The notes beneath the pieces were generated by a model, which searched no databases, had not been told where the DNA came from, and was given only the letters and a program-made list of their open reading frames with translations. The position numbers and the translations under genes were made by a program. Below, piece by piece: positions 38,823 to 39,388 of a stretch of DNA of 39,388 nucleotides (position 1 is the first letter of the stretch; each line of letters opens with the position of its first letter). The stretch comes from a virus, in IMG/VR virus record IMGVR_UViG_3300042261_000331, positions 1-39,388 of that record. One strand, 5' to 3'.

Positions 38823-39314
38823 TTACCATTTACCTTTTAAAACCCATTTATTACACATCCATTCTGACTGAAAACCATTTTGGATTCTACGCATAGACCA
38901 TCTAATAGAAAAGTCTAAATCAAAAGCCTGTTCATTACTAACCTCTGGATGATATTTAGTGTTAATTTGTAATAGACCTCTATCAACTCCGTAAGCACCA
39001 TTGTTATTAATAGCGTATTGGTCATAGCGACTCTCACAATATACAAGTTTCTTGAAAAATGAAACCCATTGAAAGTTCTCTTCTTTGGCAATTCTATCAA
39101 TCATTTGGTCAATAGTTTCAGGATTGCTAACTTCTCTTTTATTTAAGTCGGGAATATCACTAGCCATTGAGTTCTGTGTGTAAGTACCTACTGCACCAAT
39201 AACTATTACTGCTAACATTACAACTCCGAATAATATCTTAGCGTGTAATAATTGAAGTTTACGTTTGTGAGTCATATAGACTCTTTTTATTTGTTTTTTG
39301 TTTTGGTATTCCAT
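38823..39314 (-). CDS. Membrane-anchored lysozyme-like (SLT-type) protein
   Basis: The 163-residue protein has a basic start, one membrane helix (LFGVVMLAVIVIGAVGTY, about 28-45), a linker and an SLT/lysozyme-like domain. FFKKLVYCESRYDQYAINNN holds the candidate catalytic Glu (94), followed by YGVDRGLLQINTKYHPEVS and a short end with Cys154. It would cut peptidoglycan from the membrane, as a signal-anchor endolysin or infection factor. Its 5' end is duplicated at the contig start. Confidence 0.8.
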   Translation of the reverse strand: MEYQNKKQIKRVYMTHKRKLQLLHAKILFGVVMLAVIVIGAVGTYTQNSMASDIPDLNKREVSNPETIDQMIDRIAKEENFQWVSFFKKLVYCESRYDQYAINNNGAYGVDRGLLQINTKYHPEVSNEQAFDLDFSIRWSMRRIQNGFQSEWMCNKWVLKGKW

Positions 39315-39388
39315 ATAATTAAAAGTTAATTTCTTCCTCCAACCATTCTTCTTTGGCTGGAGGTATTAATTTTCTAGCTAAAACTGCT
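39229..39388. repeat. Right copy of the terminal repeat
   Basis: Matches 1-160 with differences at three positions. It runs from inside the lysozyme-like gene to inside the 57-residue gene, so the genome continues from here to base 161. Confidence 0.95.
39319..39388 (-). CDS. Partial 57-residue gene (3' part, cut by contig end)
   Basis: The same gene as 91-264, missing its N-terminal part. Compared with the left copy it has Val for Ile and two silent changes; reading continues at the left end of the contig. Confidence 0.85.
   Translation of the reverse strand, partial: AVLARKLIPPAKEEWLEEEINF

Noticed and set aside
1-39388. Alternative genetic code (TGA as Gly, code 25)
   Set aside because: TGA ends several genes in ATGA overlaps and reading through gives nonsense; standard code fits.
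1-39388. CRISPR array, insertion sequence or integrase
   Set aside because: No regularly spaced repeats, no transposase and no recombinase were seen; the only direct repeats are the iterons and the terminal repeat.

Overview
This window is an essentially complete genome of a short-tailed (podovirus-like) double-stranded DNA phage. It is AT-rich and uses the standard code; TGA appears as a real stop, mostly in ATGA overlaps. The first and last 160 bases are near-identical (3 differences), so the contig reads as a circular or terminally redundant genome of about 39.2 kb opened inside a lysis gene. No integrase, DNA polymerase, RNA polymerase or reverse transcriptase is visible.

Layout. (1) 1-516: divergent promoters flanking a DnaA-box-like site, with leftward genes that continue across the contig ends. 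(2) 517-2356 (+): HNH nuclease, a structured RNA behind a textbook sigma70 promoter, and a run of tiny genes, several with zinc ribbons. (3) 2476-8707 (+): packaging and head (small and large terminase, portal, acidic scaffold-like protein, coat). (4) 8729-18895 (+): virion decoration, fibres and beta-rich surface proteins, some with signal peptides or membrane anchors. (5) 18956-21454 (+): membrane proteins, a foreign-looking GC-rich three-gene insert, a 31-residue membrane peptide, a papain-like cysteine protease and a two-helix holin candidate. (6) 21613-29827 (+): neck and tail proteins and ejection proteins, one with a lysozyme-like domain. (7) 29820-39314 (-): early region with YopX, RusA, two HNH proteins, a DnaB-type helicase, a lambda O-like initiator with internal iterons, a membrane-anchored lysozyme-like protein and many small unknowns.

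Host. The strong promoters are TTGACA-16/17-TATAAT, so the host uses ordinary sigma70 and is not a Bacteroidota-type transcription system. Nearly all genes nevertheless lack a Shine-Dalgarno sequence and start as stop-codon + A/T + ATG (AATATG, AATTATATG). One tail protein carries an LYDWYASQGLDLP segment after its signal peptide, and an early protein carries a patch resembling the variable region of a diversity-generating retroelement target. To me these fit a Patescibacteria (CPR) host, but that is inference only.

The most unusual content is a set of structured RNAs: leaders whose intrinsic-terminator-like hairpin and U-run lie 2-6 bases before an ATG, a leader with mutually exclusive helices before terS, and an interrupted tRNA-Leu-like RNA between the converging operons. 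Replication probably uses the O-like protein on its own iterons with the DnaB-type helicase; packaging uses terminase and portal; release uses the transglycosylase-like, protease and holin-like proteins.
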